The translations under genes and the position numbers were made by a program. The notes under the pieces are model-generated. The model made no database searches, was not told the origin of the DNA, and saw nothing but the letters and a program-made list of their open reading frames with translations. Below are positions 35,745 to 44,521 of a stretch of 64,000 nucleotides of DNA, in pieces; position 1 is the first letter of the stretch, and each line of letters opens with the position of its first letter. The stretch is from an uncultured Prevotellaceae bacterium (lineage in GTDB: Bacteria > Bacteroidota > Bacteroidia > Bacteroidales > Bacteroidaceae). The stretch covers positions 1 to 64,000 of the forward strand of contig ONLL01000008.1 in the NCBI GenBank assembly GCA_900318685.1. The letters are read 5' to 3'.

Positions 35745-37568
35745 ATGAAGCGGTTGCTCCCCTACTCCATCCTGCTGGTCGTCGGCCTGTTACTAATCAT
35801 TTTCGAGTCCGACTATCTCTATCGTGTGCAGGAGCAGAATCTGTTCCTGCATACGTCGCTGTTCTTCCAGCAGCGTATGGTGGTGTCAGGGGGGCTGCTT
35901 ACGTGGGCGGGAGCCTGTCTCACCCAGCTATTCCATTATCCCGCGCTCGGCATTGCCGTGCTTTGTCTGCTGTGGGCGCTGCTAATGCTGTTGCTCAAGC
36001 AGGCTTTCCGCATAAGCTGCCGATGGCGATGGATTACCCTGCTGCCTGTAGCATGCCTATTACTGACGGTCACTGACCTAGGCTACTGGATCTACTACCT
36101 GAAGCTGCCCGGCCATCTTTTTGATGCGACATTGGGCATGCTGCTGGCAGTCTCCTTGGCCTGGGCTTATCGCTCCTTGCCAGCGAAGTATGGCATTCGT
36201 TCCCTATTTATCGTCCTCTCCACCTTTGTCAGTTATCCTCTCTTCGGCTTCTACGGCCTCTGGGCAACGATATTGATGGCACTTCTTTCATGGCGTACTG
36301 ATGGCTGGAGGATTGTCGACACCCTGCTCGCCGCCGCTGCCATCGTGCTCGTGCCGCTGGCATGCTATCATTGGTGCTTCCATCAGACCAACCTCGTCAA
36401 CATCTACTGGACAGCGCTCCCCGTGTTCTGTCATGTTGGTGAGCGGTTCTTTGCCTATAATCTGCCCTATATCGCCCTCTTTGCCTCAACTGCCGTGATG
36501 GCGCTCTGCCTCCAGCCTGGTGGTGATTCAATCGTGCCTCAACATCAGCATGCTGTGCCTGGCACGCGCCCCAACCAGCTTCAGGCGGCCCTCCTCGTTG
36601 CTGCAGCGGTATGTGTGGCTGTCTTCTGGTACAAGGACGGCAACTTCCATCGCGAACTGTCTATGTTGCGCGCTATGGAGCAGCAGGACTGGCAGAGGGT
36701 TGTGAGCCTTTCCTCCCGTCTCCCTACTGAGCCCACGCGGGCTATCTGTATGATGCGTAATGTGGCTCTGCAACGTCTGGGGCGTCAGGGCGACGAGATG
36801 TTCACCTATCGCAACGGGGCTGCCCGTCCTCAGGCACCCTTCTCCATCCGGCTGGTTGACGGACCGGGACGCATGCTCTATCTGCAGTATGGCGTGACCA
36901 ACTACTGCTACCGCTGGTGCATGGAGGACGGAGTAGAATATGGGTGGACCGTCGAGAAACTCAAGCTGCTGACCAAATGCTCGCTGCTCAAGGGCGAGTT
37001 TGCTGCTGCCCAAAAGTACCTCGGAATCCTCAATAAATGTGCCTTTCAGCGCGATTGGGTTCGCCGCTACACCGAATATGCGCGCCATCCTCAGCTCATC
37101 GCTCAGGATGAAGAGCTCAATACCATCCGCCATCTTCAGCGGCATGACAATTTCCTCACCGCCGACATGCGACAGATGGAGCATTTCCTCATCGAGCATT
37201 TCACCACCGCCGACTCCTCCGATCCCTTTCTCCAGGAGCAGATACTCGTCGCAGCCATGCAGGCCAAGGATACGCGGCTCATATGGCAGCAGATTTATAA
37301 GTACACCGACATTCATCTCGACAAACCTCTGCCCCGTCACTATCAGGAGGCAGCATGCCTAGTCGCTCATCTCCGTCATATCGACATCAGCCAGATGCCC
37401 TTCGACCCGCTCATCGTCAGCAGCTACAATGACTTCGCGCGCATCATGGGCGAGGGACAGCAGCGGGGCACGCCGCCCGACGTGCTGCGCGAGCGTGTCT
37501 ATGAGCGCTTCCACACCACCTACTTCTACGATTTCTACTTCAACACCTACAACTTTATCGAACAATGA
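35745..37568 (+). CDS. DUF6057-like membrane protein
   Basis: A 607-residue protein with about 9-10 hydrophobic segments in the first 300 residues, e.g. LLPYSILLVVGLLLIIFESD and FQQRMVVSGGLLTWAGACL, then a soluble helical C-terminal half (FHRELSMLRAMEQQDWQRVV, LLTKCSLLKGEFAAAQKYLG) that looks TPR-like. Proteins of this arrangement in Bacteroidales carry the name DUF6057; the function is unknown. It follows metG by 26 bp, and the next gene starts 1 bp after its stop, so the pair is translationally linked. Confidence 0.72.
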   Translation: MKRLLPYSILLVVGLLLIIFESDYLYRVQEQNLFLHTSLFFQQRMVVSGGLLTWAGACLTQLFHYPALGIAVLCLLWALLMLLLKQAFRISCRWRWITLLPVACLLLTVTDLGYWIYYLKLPGHLFDATLGMLLAVSLAWAYRSLPAKYGIRSLFIVLSTFVSYPLFGFYGLWATILMALLSWRTDGWRIVDTLLAAAAIVLVPLACYHWCFHQTNLVNIYWTALPVFCHVGERFFAYNLPYIALFASTAVMALCLQPGGDSIVPQHQHAVPGTRPNQLQAALLVAAAVCVAVFWYKDGNFHRELSMLRAMEQQDWQRVVSLSSRLPTEPTRAICMMRNVALQRLGRQGDEMFTYRNGAARPQAPFSIRLVDGPGRMLYLQYGVTNYCYRWCMEDGVEYGWTVEKLKLLTKCSLLKGEFAAAQKYLGILNKCAFQRDWVRRYTEYARHPQLIAQDEELNTIRHLQRHDNFLTADMRQMEHFLIEHFTTADSSDPFLQEQILVAAMQAKDTRLIWQQIYKYTDIHLDKPLPRHYQEAACLVAHLRHIDISQMPFDPLIVSSYNDFARIMGEGQQRGTPPDVLRERVYERFHTTYFYDFYFNTYNFIEQ

Positions 37569-37569
37569 C

Positions 37570-39141
37570 ATGACCCCACTCCGTCCCTTACTCCTGCTGA
37601 TGCTCCTGTTCTTCGTGCTGCTGTCGTGTACCGAGAAAGTTCCCGATAACTACCGTCAGGCCGACGTGCTACCGCCCGTCTATCCCGACTATGCCGATGT
37701 CACCGTGCCCGTCAACATTGCGCCCCTTCGCTTCGAGGTCTTTGCCCATGCCGATGCCGCCGTCACCCGTTTTTCCTCAGGCAGTAGCGAGATAGTGTGT
37801 GGCGGACTCAAAGTCTGTCCGCCTGTCGACGAGTGGCATGACATGCTCGCAGCTGCGCAAGGAAGTGATATCTGCGTCGAGGTGTTCATTCGCGATGAAG
37901 GCCAGTGGCAGCGCTTCCAGCCATTCAGCATCCATGTCTCGCCCGACAGCATCGACTCCTGGATCAGCTATCGGCTCATCTCACCCTCGTATGTGTCCTA
38001 CGAGGAGCTCACCATCAACCAGCGGTGCCTCGAGAACTACGACGAAAGCGTCATTGTCGACAATATGCTATGCTCTACCGAGTTCGGAGGACAATGTGTC
38101 AACTGCCACAGCTATCAGCAGTACAACCCGCAGCGCATGCAGTTTCATGCCCGCCAGACCCACGCAGGTACCGTCATTGCCTACGACGGCCATCTCGAGA
38201 AGGTCGACATGCGCAGCGACAGCCTCATCTCCGCTGGTGTCTACCCAGCCTGGCATCCTTGGCTCAAGCTCATTGCCTACTCCACCAACAAGACCATGCA
38301 GGGTTTCCACACCTCGCATCCCAACAAGATCGAGGTGCTCGACTCCGAGAGCGACCTCATTCTCTACGACATCGACAGCCATCGTGTGACCACCATCGAG
38401 CGCGAGCCTGACGAGCTTGAAATCTATCCCGCCTGGTCACCCGACGGCCGCAGCCTCTATTTCTGCAGCGCCCACTTCCATTACGTCTCCGACAGCGTCA
38501 ACACCGAGGAGATTATCATGCGCGCCCAGGATGTCCGCTATAATATCTATCGCAAGGCTTTCGATCCAGACACCCGTCAGTTCGGCCCCCGCGAGATGGT
38601 CTTCTGTGCCGACACCCTCCTGCGCAGCGCCACCCTGCCCCGCATCTCTCCCGATGGCCGCTGGCTGCTCTTCACTCTTGGCGAGTGGGGATGCTTCCAT
38701 ATTTGGCACCACGATGCCGACCTATGGATGATGGATCTCGCTGGCTTAGAAAGCGACAGCGTGGCAATTGGCGTCGACAGCGTAGCTCAGTCGCTTACAC
38801 CTGCCACCAGCGTAGCTCGGCCTTTAGACGAGATCAACTCCCCCGATACCGAGAGTTATCACTCTTGGTCATCTAACGGCCGCTGGATTATCTTCTCTTC
38901 GCGCCGTCATGATGGTGTCTTCACCCGTCCTTTCATCGCTCATATCGATGCTGATGGCCGCGGCGCCAAGCCGTTTGAGCTCCCCTGCTCCGACCCCGAC
39001 CGTCATCTGCAGATGCTAAAGAGTTACAATGTCCCCGAGTTCATGCGAGGACCCGTTACCATTACACCCCAGGAGTTTGCCGCCACGTTGAGGCAAAAAA
39101 CTCACGTACAGGCCATCGGAGATGAGCATTTGGGACGATGA
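37570..39141 (+). CDS. PD40/TolB-like beta-propeller lipoprotein with a CxxCH motif
   Basis: The ATG at 37570 gives a lipoprotein signal (LLLLMLLFFVLLSCTEK). From about residue 235 the protein shows PD40/WD40-like blades (YPAWSPDGRSLYFCSAHF, LPRISPDGRWLLFTLGEWG, YHSWSSNGRWIIFSSRRHD). Around residues 175-179 there is CVNCH within GGQCVNCHSYQQYNP, the covalent c-type haem signature. Similar proteins with this Cys motif are found next to DUF6057 genes in related genomes, from memory. Haem attachment is inference; a metal or disulfide role is possible. It is the last gene of the metG set. Confidence 0.72.
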   Translation: MTPLRPLLLLMLLFFVLLSCTEKVPDNYRQADVLPPVYPDYADVTVPVNIAPLRFEVFAHADAAVTRFSSGSSEIVCGGLKVCPPVDEWHDMLAAAQGSDICVEVFIRDEGQWQRFQPFSIHVSPDSIDSWISYRLISPSYVSYEELTINQRCLENYDESVIVDNMLCSTEFGGQCVNCHSYQQYNPQRMQFHARQTHAGTVIAYDGHLEKVDMRSDSLISAGVYPAWHPWLKLIAYSTNKTMQGFHTSHPNKIEVLDSESDLILYDIDSHRVTTIEREPDELEIYPAWSPDGRSLYFCSAHFHYVSDSVNTEEIIMRAQDVRYNIYRKAFDPDTRQFGPREMVFCADTLLRSATLPRISPDGRWLLFTLGEWGCFHIWHHDADLWMMDLAGLESDSVAIGVDSVAQSLTPATSVARPLDEINSPDTESYHSWSSNGRWIIFSSRRHDGVFTRPFIAHIDADGRGAKPFELPCSDPDRHLQMLKSYNVPEFMRGPVTITPQEFAATLRQKTHVQAIGDEHLGR

Positions 39142-39186
39142 GCGACGATTATCTGCTTTTTTCTTGCCATTTTCGGCAAAAATGTG

Positions 39187-39194
39187 TACCTTTG
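39187..39194 (+). promoter_or_regulatory. Upstream -7-like motif before the Dabb gene
   Basis: TACCTTTG followed by ACACTC, 87 bp upstream of a second identical motif. Either could start the Dabb-rlmD transcript. Confidence 0.45.
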
Positions 39195-39273
39195 ACACTC
39201 CGCGTCGAAGGTACTTTCGTTCGGAAATTCAAAGAAAGACAAGTTTTTCTTTGGCATTTCGCTCACTTTTTCG

Positions 39274-39281
39274 TACCTTTG
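39274..39281 (+). promoter_or_regulatory. -7 promoter motif of the Dabb-rlmD pair
   Basis: TACCTTTG followed by TAGGCAG, 32 bp before the ATG at 39314. Confidence 0.65.
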
Positions 39282-39313
39282 TAGGCAGAAACTAATTTAA
39301 TACGATTAAACAA

Positions 39314-39619
39314 ATGGTAAAGCACATCATTTTATGGACTCTGAACCCCGAACTGACGGAGGAGGAGAAGCTGACGGTGAAGGCCGGCATCAAGGAAGGA
39401 CTGGAAGGACTAGTGGGCAAGGTGCCCGGACTTATCGACGTGAAAGTTCATATCAGCGGACGACTGGCATCGTCGAATGCCGACGTGATGCTCGACAGCA
39501 CGCTGGAGTCGGAAGAGGCATTGAAGGGCTATGCTCAGCATCCTGAACATGTTGCCGTGGCCAACGGGAAGGTGCGCCCGTATACCGTTCAGCGCTCGTG
39601 TCTGGACTTTGAAATATAA
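39314..39619 (+). CDS. Dabb (stress-responsive alpha/beta barrel) family protein
   Basis: A 101-residue protein starting MVKHIILWTLNPELTEEE, with GLEGLVGKVPGLIDVKVH and a C-terminal YAQHPEHVAVA ... RPYTVQRSCLDFE. These are the conserved blocks of the dimeric Dabb ferredoxin-like fold. Family members bind small molecules or have unknown roles. rlmD follows 9 bp later on the same strand. Confidence 0.85.
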   Translation: MVKHIILWTLNPELTEEEKLTVKAGIKEGLEGLVGKVPGLIDVKVHISGRLASSNADVMLDSTLESEEALKGYAQHPEHVAVANGKVRPYTVQRSCLDFEI

Positions 39620-39628
39620 ATTCGACGC

Positions 39629-41152
39629 ATGGGAAGGAAGAAGAAAGCCCTGCCTTTGCTGGAGGGTGTCACCATCGAAGCAACGGCTGCCGAGGGTAAG
39701 AGCCTGTTTCATTGGGGCGAGATGGTGGTGTTTGTGCCCTGGTGCGTGCCAGGCGACGTGTGTGATGTCCAGATACGAAGGAAGAAGCACAGCTTCGCCG
39801 AGGGCGAGGTGGTTCGCTTCATAGAATATAGTAATGTACGCGCGACTCCGTTCTGCAGCCATTTCGGCACGTGCGGCGGTTGCAAGTGGCAGATGCTGCC
39901 CTACGACGCTCAGCTGCGCATGAAGCAGCAGCAGGTGTACGACCAGCTGACGCGCATCGGCAAAATCCAGCTGCCTGAGTTTCGTCCTATTCTCGGTAGT
40001 GTCAAGACTCAGGAGTATCGCAACAAGCTGGATTTCGGCTGTTCCAACCGCCAATGGCTAACGGAGGAGCAGTTGAGGGATGAAAGTATAGACAAGAACA
40101 CGCCCTCCATCGGTTTTCACATCACGGGTGCCTTCGACAAGATTCTGCCCATCGAGAAGTGCTGGCTCATGGATGACCTGCACAACGAGATACGCAACGA
40201 GATACGTGACTATGCCATCGCACATGACATCTCGTTCTTCGACTTGCGCCAGCAGACGGGACTGCTGCGTGATGTCATCATCCGCAATGCCACTTCCTCA
40301 GAGCAAGGCAATCATGCCGACGAGTGGATGGTGATCATTCAATTCCATTTAGCCTCCCCCCTGCCCCCTCCCGAAGAGGGGGAGAAGCGATGGGAGACTG
40401 AGGACGGGAGAAAGGCTTTGGCGCTGCTGCAGCACTTGGCCGACAAGTATCCTCAGATTACCTCGCTGATGTACCTCGACAATCAGAAATGCAACGACAC
40501 CATCGGCGACCAGGAGATTCTGACCTTCAAGGGCGAGGATCATATCTTCGAACGGATGGAGGACCTGAAATTCAAGGTTGGCCCGAAGTCGTTCTACCAG
40601 ACGAACACAGAGCAGGCCTATCATCTCTATAGCGTAGTCCGGGAATTTGCCTTTGCTCCGACTATTGAGGCTCCCTCGGGAGACGTTGGGGGGACTACCG
40701 CTCCCTTGGTTTACGACCTCTATACGGGCACGGGCACCATCGCCAATTTCGTGGCTCGTCAGGCCCGTCAAGTCATCGGTATAGAGTATGTGCCGGAGGC
40801 CATCGAGGATGCTAAGGTTAATTCGGCCATCAACGGCATTACGAACACACTCTTCTATGCTGGCGATATGAAAGACATCCTCAACGACGCATTCATCAAG
40901 GAGCACGGCCGTCCCGATATCATCATCACCGACCCGCCACGAGCAGGCATGCACCCCGACGTGGTGAAGACCATCCTGCGTGCTGCTCCGAAGCGCATCG
41001 TCTACGTCAGTTGTAATCCTGCTACTCAGGCCCGCGACCTGCACGACTTAGATGTCGACTACCGTGTCGTCTGCGTGCAGCCCGTAGACATGTTCCCTCA
41101 TACACCGCATGTCGAGAACGTGGTGTTGTTGGAGTTGAGAGATGAGAGATGA
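39629..41152 (+). CDS. rlmD: 23S rRNA (uracil-C5)-methyltransferase RlmD-type
   Basis: This SAM-dependent enzyme methylates U1939-type uridines. A TRAM domain is followed by iron-sulfur cysteines CSHFGTCGGCKWQ (about 75-87), the SAM motif VYDLYTGTGTIANFV, DPPRAGMHPDVV, and the catalytic Cys in YVSCNPATQARDL (about 460). Two stretches look foreign to the family: about residues 241-253 (LASPLPPPEEGEK) and about 347-361 (EAPSGDVGGTTAP), both encoded by GC-rich palindromic repeats and both in frame. The C-terminus LRDER is encoded by a short GAGATGAGA repeat. RlmD and TrmA relatives cannot be separated with full certainty. Confidence 0.88.
   Translation: MGRKKKALPLLEGVTIEATAAEGKSLFHWGEMVVFVPWCVPGDVCDVQIRRKKHSFAEGEVVRFIEYSNVRATPFCSHFGTCGGCKWQMLPYDAQLRMKQQQVYDQLTRIGKIQLPEFRPILGSVKTQEYRNKLDFGCSNRQWLTEEQLRDESIDKNTPSIGFHITGAFDKILPIEKCWLMDDLHNEIRNEIRDYAIAHDISFFDLRQQTGLLRDVIIRNATSSEQGNHADEWMVIIQFHLASPLPPPEEGEKRWETEDGRKALALLQHLADKYPQITSLMYLDNQKCNDTIGDQEILTFKGEDHIFERMEDLKFKVGPKSFYQTNTEQAYHLYSVVREFAFAPTIEAPSGDVGGTTAPLVYDLYTGTGTIANFVARQARQVIGIEYVPEAIEDAKVNSAINGITNTLFYAGDMKDILNDAFIKEHGRPDIIITDPPRAGMHPDVVKTILRAAPKRIVYVSCNPATQARDLHDLDVDYRVVCVQPVDMFPHTPHVENVVLLELRDER
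40351..40387. repeat. GC-rich hairpin element inside rlmD
   Basis: AGCCTCCCCCCTGCCCCCTCCCGAAGAGGGGGAGAAG, with arms CCCCCTC/GAGGGGG, in the same orientation as the copies at 127 and 809. It keeps the rlmD frame open and encodes about 13 residues. Confidence 0.8.
40668..40712. repeat. Second palindromic insert in rlmD
   Basis: GAGGCTCCCTCGGGAG-ACGTTGGGGGGACTACCGCTCCC: arms CTCCC/GGGAG plus a G-run. It resembles but is not identical to the first family. It encodes EAPSGDVGGTTAP in frame between REFAF and LVYDLYTGTG, a place where no insert is expected in the family. Confidence 0.6.
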
Positions 41153-41157
41153 GAGTT
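41128..41157. repeat. GAGATGAGA short repeat over the rlmD stop codon
   Basis: GTTGGAGTTGAGAGATGAGAGATGAGAGTT contains two adjoining GAGATGA units, the second providing the TGA stop. It is similar in words (TTGAG, GATGAG) to the array at 49986-50055. Confidence 0.55.
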
Positions 41158-41231
41158 CTTGCGTCCCTTCGGTAGCAAGCGAGCAAGCTCGAGCGGAGGG
41201 TTGAGAGACTTTTGATAAGAGACCTTAATTC

Positions 41232-42281
41232 TTATTGCCTCACTTTGCGAATATATTGCTGATAGCGCGAACGGATCTTGTCGACATAATCGGCAGTTTC
41301 CGTGCCGCGCATATATCCGTTGCGAACGAGGGTATCCTGATAGTATCTGGGGTCCTTCAGACGCAGAATATAGGTGCGAACATCATCCCAGCGTTGCGGG
41401 TTGCAGTTGTCACGTGCCGCCAGTCGCATTGCATCCTGTACATGACCGAGGCCTCCATTATAGCTGGCCAGCACCATGTTTTGACGCTCGTTGCGGTCGT
41501 GAATGTAGCTGAACTCATGCTCCAGCTCGTGCAGGTAGCGCGTAGCAGCAGCGATATTCTTCTCAGGATTAGTAATCTCATCTCGTGGCAGACCAAGGTG
41601 ATCGGCCGTGCGGGGCATAATCTGCATCAGACCGCGTGCTCCGGCCCAAGACTGAGCCTCTGGATCGAAGGTCGACTCCTGATAGCATTGAGCAGCCAGC
41701 AGTCGCCAGTCCCAGCCTATACCTCGGCTGTAGCGCTTGAACAGCTCATCGTAATAGGAGATGACACCACGCGACAGCATGGGAGCATGCACACGTCGCT
41801 TGACACGCGGACGCTGTAACAGCTGTTTCTCTTCTTGGCGTGCCGACTCCAGCATCTGTGGCTCGTACCATGCCAGCAGTTCCTGCTGCAGGTCATCCTT
41901 ACCCTTGCCCACAAGCCATCCCGGCGAGAGAGTGTCGGAGGTCATCGTCAATGCCAACAGGTCGGCATCGCCTCTGTCCATACGCTGCAGCATCTCGGCC
42001 GTATCGCGACAAACCTCCATACGCAGGCGCACACCCAGATGGCTGGCAAAACGCTCGCAAAGCAGATAATGCACGCCCAAGTGACTGCCATGATAATCGT
42101 AATATGTGTCGGGCCCTGACAGCGTCAAGGCTATCAGTTCGCCGGCACGTTCTATCTGCTGCAGGTCGAAAACATCGGTCATCTCTGCCTCTTCCATCCA
42201 AGGCGGAACGACAGGCTCTTTCTTCGGCTTACAGCCCGAAAGAAGCACAAAAAGCAGCATAAATATTCCGTAATGTTTCAA
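41232..42281 (-). CDS. MltF-like lytic transglycosylase lipoprotein
   Basis: Lipoprotein signal FMLLFVLLSGCKPK. Residues about 40-125 resemble the start of a periplasmic solute-binding domain (LIALTLSGPDTYYDYHG, GVHYLLCERFASHLGVRLRM). Residues about 175-320 form an SLT domain with the catalytic Glu in AAQCYQESTFDP and ARGLMQIMPRTADHLG, then ASYNGGLGHVQDA. MltF proteins normally have a complete two-lobe binding domain and about 450-500 residues; here only part of one lobe remains (349 residues). The enzyme would cleave peptidoglycan glycan strands. It is divergent from hisG. Confidence 0.88.
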   Translation of the reverse strand: MKHYGIFMLLFVLLSGCKPKKEPVVPPWMEEAEMTDVFDLQQIERAGELIALTLSGPDTYYDYHGSHLGVHYLLCERFASHLGVRLRMEVCRDTAEMLQRMDRGDADLLALTMTSDTLSPGWLVGKGKDDLQQELLAWYEPQMLESARQEEKQLLQRPRVKRRVHAPMLSRGVISYYDELFKRYSRGIGWDWRLLAAQCYQESTFDPEAQSWAGARGLMQIMPRTADHLGLPRDEITNPEKNIAAATRYLHELEHEFSYIHDRNERQNMVLASYNGGLGHVQDAMRLAARDNCNPQRWDDVRTYILRLKDPRYYQDTLVRNGYMRGTETADYVDKIRSRYQQYIRKVRQ

Positions 42282-42300
42282 TCCTGTACTATTTTTGGTG

Positions 42301-42308
42301 CAAAATTA
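42301..42308 (-). promoter_or_regulatory. -7 promoter motif of the MltF-like gene
   Basis: TAATTTTGCACC on the minus strand, 19 bp before the start codon at 42281. Confidence 0.6.
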
Positions 42309-42340
42309 CACAATTAATTGCACATTCGAGAAAAAATGCG

Positions 42341-42348
42341 TAATTTTG
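42341..42348 (+). promoter_or_regulatory. -7 promoter motif of hisGDC
   Basis: TAATTTTG followed by CAACGG, 30 bp before the hisG ATG. No attenuator or His-rich leader is visible in this short space. Confidence 0.6.
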
Positions 42349-42378
42349 CAACGGATTTTCAAGATAATTAGACTTTAT

Positions 42379-43230
42379 ATGCTTAGAATTGCAGTACAAT
42401 CAAAGGGAAGACTCTTCGATGACACGATGCATCTGCTCAGCGAGGCTGATATCAAGGTGGGCAGCAGCAAGCGCACCCTGCTCGTCGCAGCCCAGAACTT
42501 CCCTCTCGAAGTGCTCTACCTGCGCGATGACGACATCCCGCAGAGCGTGGCCACAGGTGTGGCCGACATTGGTGTTGTAGGTGAAAATGAGCTGATCGAG
42601 CGCGGAGCACACGCCGACATCATCTCGCGTCTGGGCTTCAGCCGTTGCCGTCTGTCACTGGCTATGCCCAAGGACCTCGACTATCCCGGACTCTCGTGGT
42701 TTCAGGGAAAGAAGATAGCCACCTCCTACCCTGCCATCCTGCAGAGTTTCCTCCAGCAGCATGGCATCAAAGCTGAGATACACGTTATCACGGGTAGCGT
42801 AGAGATCAGCCCGGGTATCGGACTGGCCGACGCCATCTTTGACATCGTGAGCTCAGGCTCGACGCTGGTCAGCAACAATCTTCGCGAGGTGGAGGTGGTG
42901 ATGCAGAGCGAGGCCCTGCTTATCGGCCATCCCGGTATGTCGTCCGAAAAGCGCGACATACTCAGCCAGATGCTCTTCCGCTTCGAGGCCGTTCGTCAGG
43001 CTGAGGATAAGAAATATGTACGTATGAACGCCCCCAAGGCTCGCCTGCAACAGATCATCGACGTTCTTCCAGGCCTGAAGAGTCCTACGGTCATCCCTCT
43101 GGCTGACGATGAGTGGTGCTCGGTGCATACTGTCTTAGACGAGGGACGCTTCTGGCAGATCATCGGTCAGCTGAAGGAGCTGGGCGCTCAAGGCATCCTC
43201 GTCACGCCCATCGAGAAAATGATTCTTTAA
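42379..43230 (+). CDS. hisG: ATP phosphoribosyltransferase (long form)
   Basis: The first enzyme of histidine synthesis joins ATP and PRPP. Start MLRIAVQSKGRLFDDTM; GVVGENELIER, the PRPP-binding ISPGIGLADAIFDIVSSGST around residues 147-168, and a C-terminal ACT-like regulatory domain (LKSPTVIPLADDEWCSVH) mark the long, HisZ-independent form inhibited by histidine. It is 283 residues long. hisD starts 10 bp after it. Confidence 0.96.
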   Translation: MLRIAVQSKGRLFDDTMHLLSEADIKVGSSKRTLLVAAQNFPLEVLYLRDDDIPQSVATGVADIGVVGENELIERGAHADIISRLGFSRCRLSLAMPKDLDYPGLSWFQGKKIATSYPAILQSFLQQHGIKAEIHVITGSVEISPGIGLADAIFDIVSSGSTLVSNNLREVEVVMQSEALLIGHPGMSSEKRDILSQMLFRFEAVRQAEDKKYVRMNAPKARLQQIIDVLPGLKSPTVIPLADDEWCSVHTVLDEGRFWQIIGQLKELGAQGILVTPIEKMIL

Positions 43231-43240
43231 GCTATTCGAC

Positions 43241-44521
43241 ATGAACATTATAGAATATCCCCAGCATGAGCAATGGGCTGCTATCACGCGGCGCCCACAG
43301 CTGGACCACAAACAGTTGCATCAGACGGTGGCTGCTGTCCTCGACGATGTCCGCACACGTGGCGACGAGGCTGTTGCCGACTATGAGGAGCGCTTCGACC
43401 ATGTGCGCTTGCAGTCGCTGGCTGTCACCGAGCAGGAGATGGACGAGGCCAACAGCTTGGTCAGCGATGAACTGAAGGAGGCCATCACCCTTGCTCATGC
43501 CAACATCAAAGCATTCCACGAGGCACAGCGTTTCCAGGAGTTGCACGTCGAAACACAACCTGGCGTAGACTGCTGGCAGCGCAGCGTACCTATCGAACGA
43601 GTGGGACTCTACATACCTGGAGGCACCGCTCCCCTCTTCTCTACCGTACTCATGCTGGCCACACCAGCCAAGATTGCCGGCTGTCGCGACATAGTGCTCT
43701 GCACTCCTCCTAACCCGCAAGGAAAAGTACATCCTGCCATCCTCGTCGCTGCACGCATTGCAGGCGTCAGCGCCATTTACAAAGCTGGAGGCATACAGGC
43801 AATCGGAGCTATGGCTTATGGCACCGCTACTGTCCCCAAGGTGTACAAAATCTTCGGACCCGGCAATCAGTACGTTATGGCGGCTAAACAACTCGTAGCT
43901 ATCGACGAGGTGGCCATCGACATGCCTGCAGGCCCGTCAGAGGTCTGCGTGCTGGCCGACAATACGGCTCAGGCTGCCTTCGTGGCTGCCGACCTGCTTT
44001 CGCAAGCTGAACACGGCGTTGACTCTCAGGTGCTGCTCGTCACGACCTCACCCACTTTGCTCAGTCAGGTACAGAACGAACTGCAACGACAGCTGGCATT
44101 GCTGCCAAGGCAAGAGATTGCCCGCAAGGCTCTCGAGAACAGCAACCTTGTGCTTGTCGCTTCATCAGAGGAGATGATTGAACTCGCAAATGCTTATGCA
44201 CCCGAGCATCTCATTATTCAGACTAATGACTACATGCAGATGGCCGACAAGGTAGTCAATGCAGGCAGCGTCTTCTTGGGACCTTACGCTTGTGAGAGCG
44301 CAGGCGACTATGCCAGCGGCACGAACCACACCCTGCCCACTCATGGACACGCACGAGCATACAGCGGCGTCAATCTCGACAGCTACTCCCGTAAGATCAC
44401 CTTCCAGCACATCACTCCTGACGGCATACGCCACATAGGCCCCGCCGTAGCCAGTATGGCACAGGCTGAGCAGCTGGAGGCACACCGACAGGCTATGACC
44501 ATCAGAATAGAATCGCTATGA
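43241..44521 (+). CDS. hisD: Histidinol dehydrogenase
   Basis: Performs the last two oxidations from histidinol to histidine with NAD and zinc. Family motifs: [82 protein letters not shown]. The 426 residues match the usual length. The ATG lies 10 bp after hisG, and its stop overlaps the hisC start by 4 bp. Confidence 0.97.
   Translation: MNIIEYPQHEQWAAITRRPQLDHKQLHQTVAAVLDDVRTRGDEAVADYEERFDHVRLQSLAVTEQEMDEANSLVSDELKEAITLAHANIKAFHEAQRFQELHVETQPGVDCWQRSVPIERVGLYIPGGTAPLFSTVLMLATPAKIAGCRDIVLCTPPNPQGKVHPAILVAARIAGVSAIYKAGGIQAIGAMAYGTATVPKVYKIFGPGNQYVMAAKQLVAIDEVAIDMPAGPSEVCVLADNTAQAAFVAADLLSQAEHGVDSQVLLVTTSPTLLSQVQNELQRQLALLPRQEIARKALENSNLVLVASSEEMIELANAYAPEHLIIQTNDYMQMADKVVNAGSVFLGPYACESAGDYASGTNHTLPTHGHARAYSGVNLDSYSRKITFQHITPDGIRHIGPAVASMAQAEQLEAHRQAMTIRIESL

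Noticed and set aside
37429..37569. Longer N-terminus for the PD40 lipoprotein
   Set aside because: It overlaps the end of the DUF6057 gene and is Ser/Thr-rich shadow sequence; the lipoprotein signal begins at 37570.
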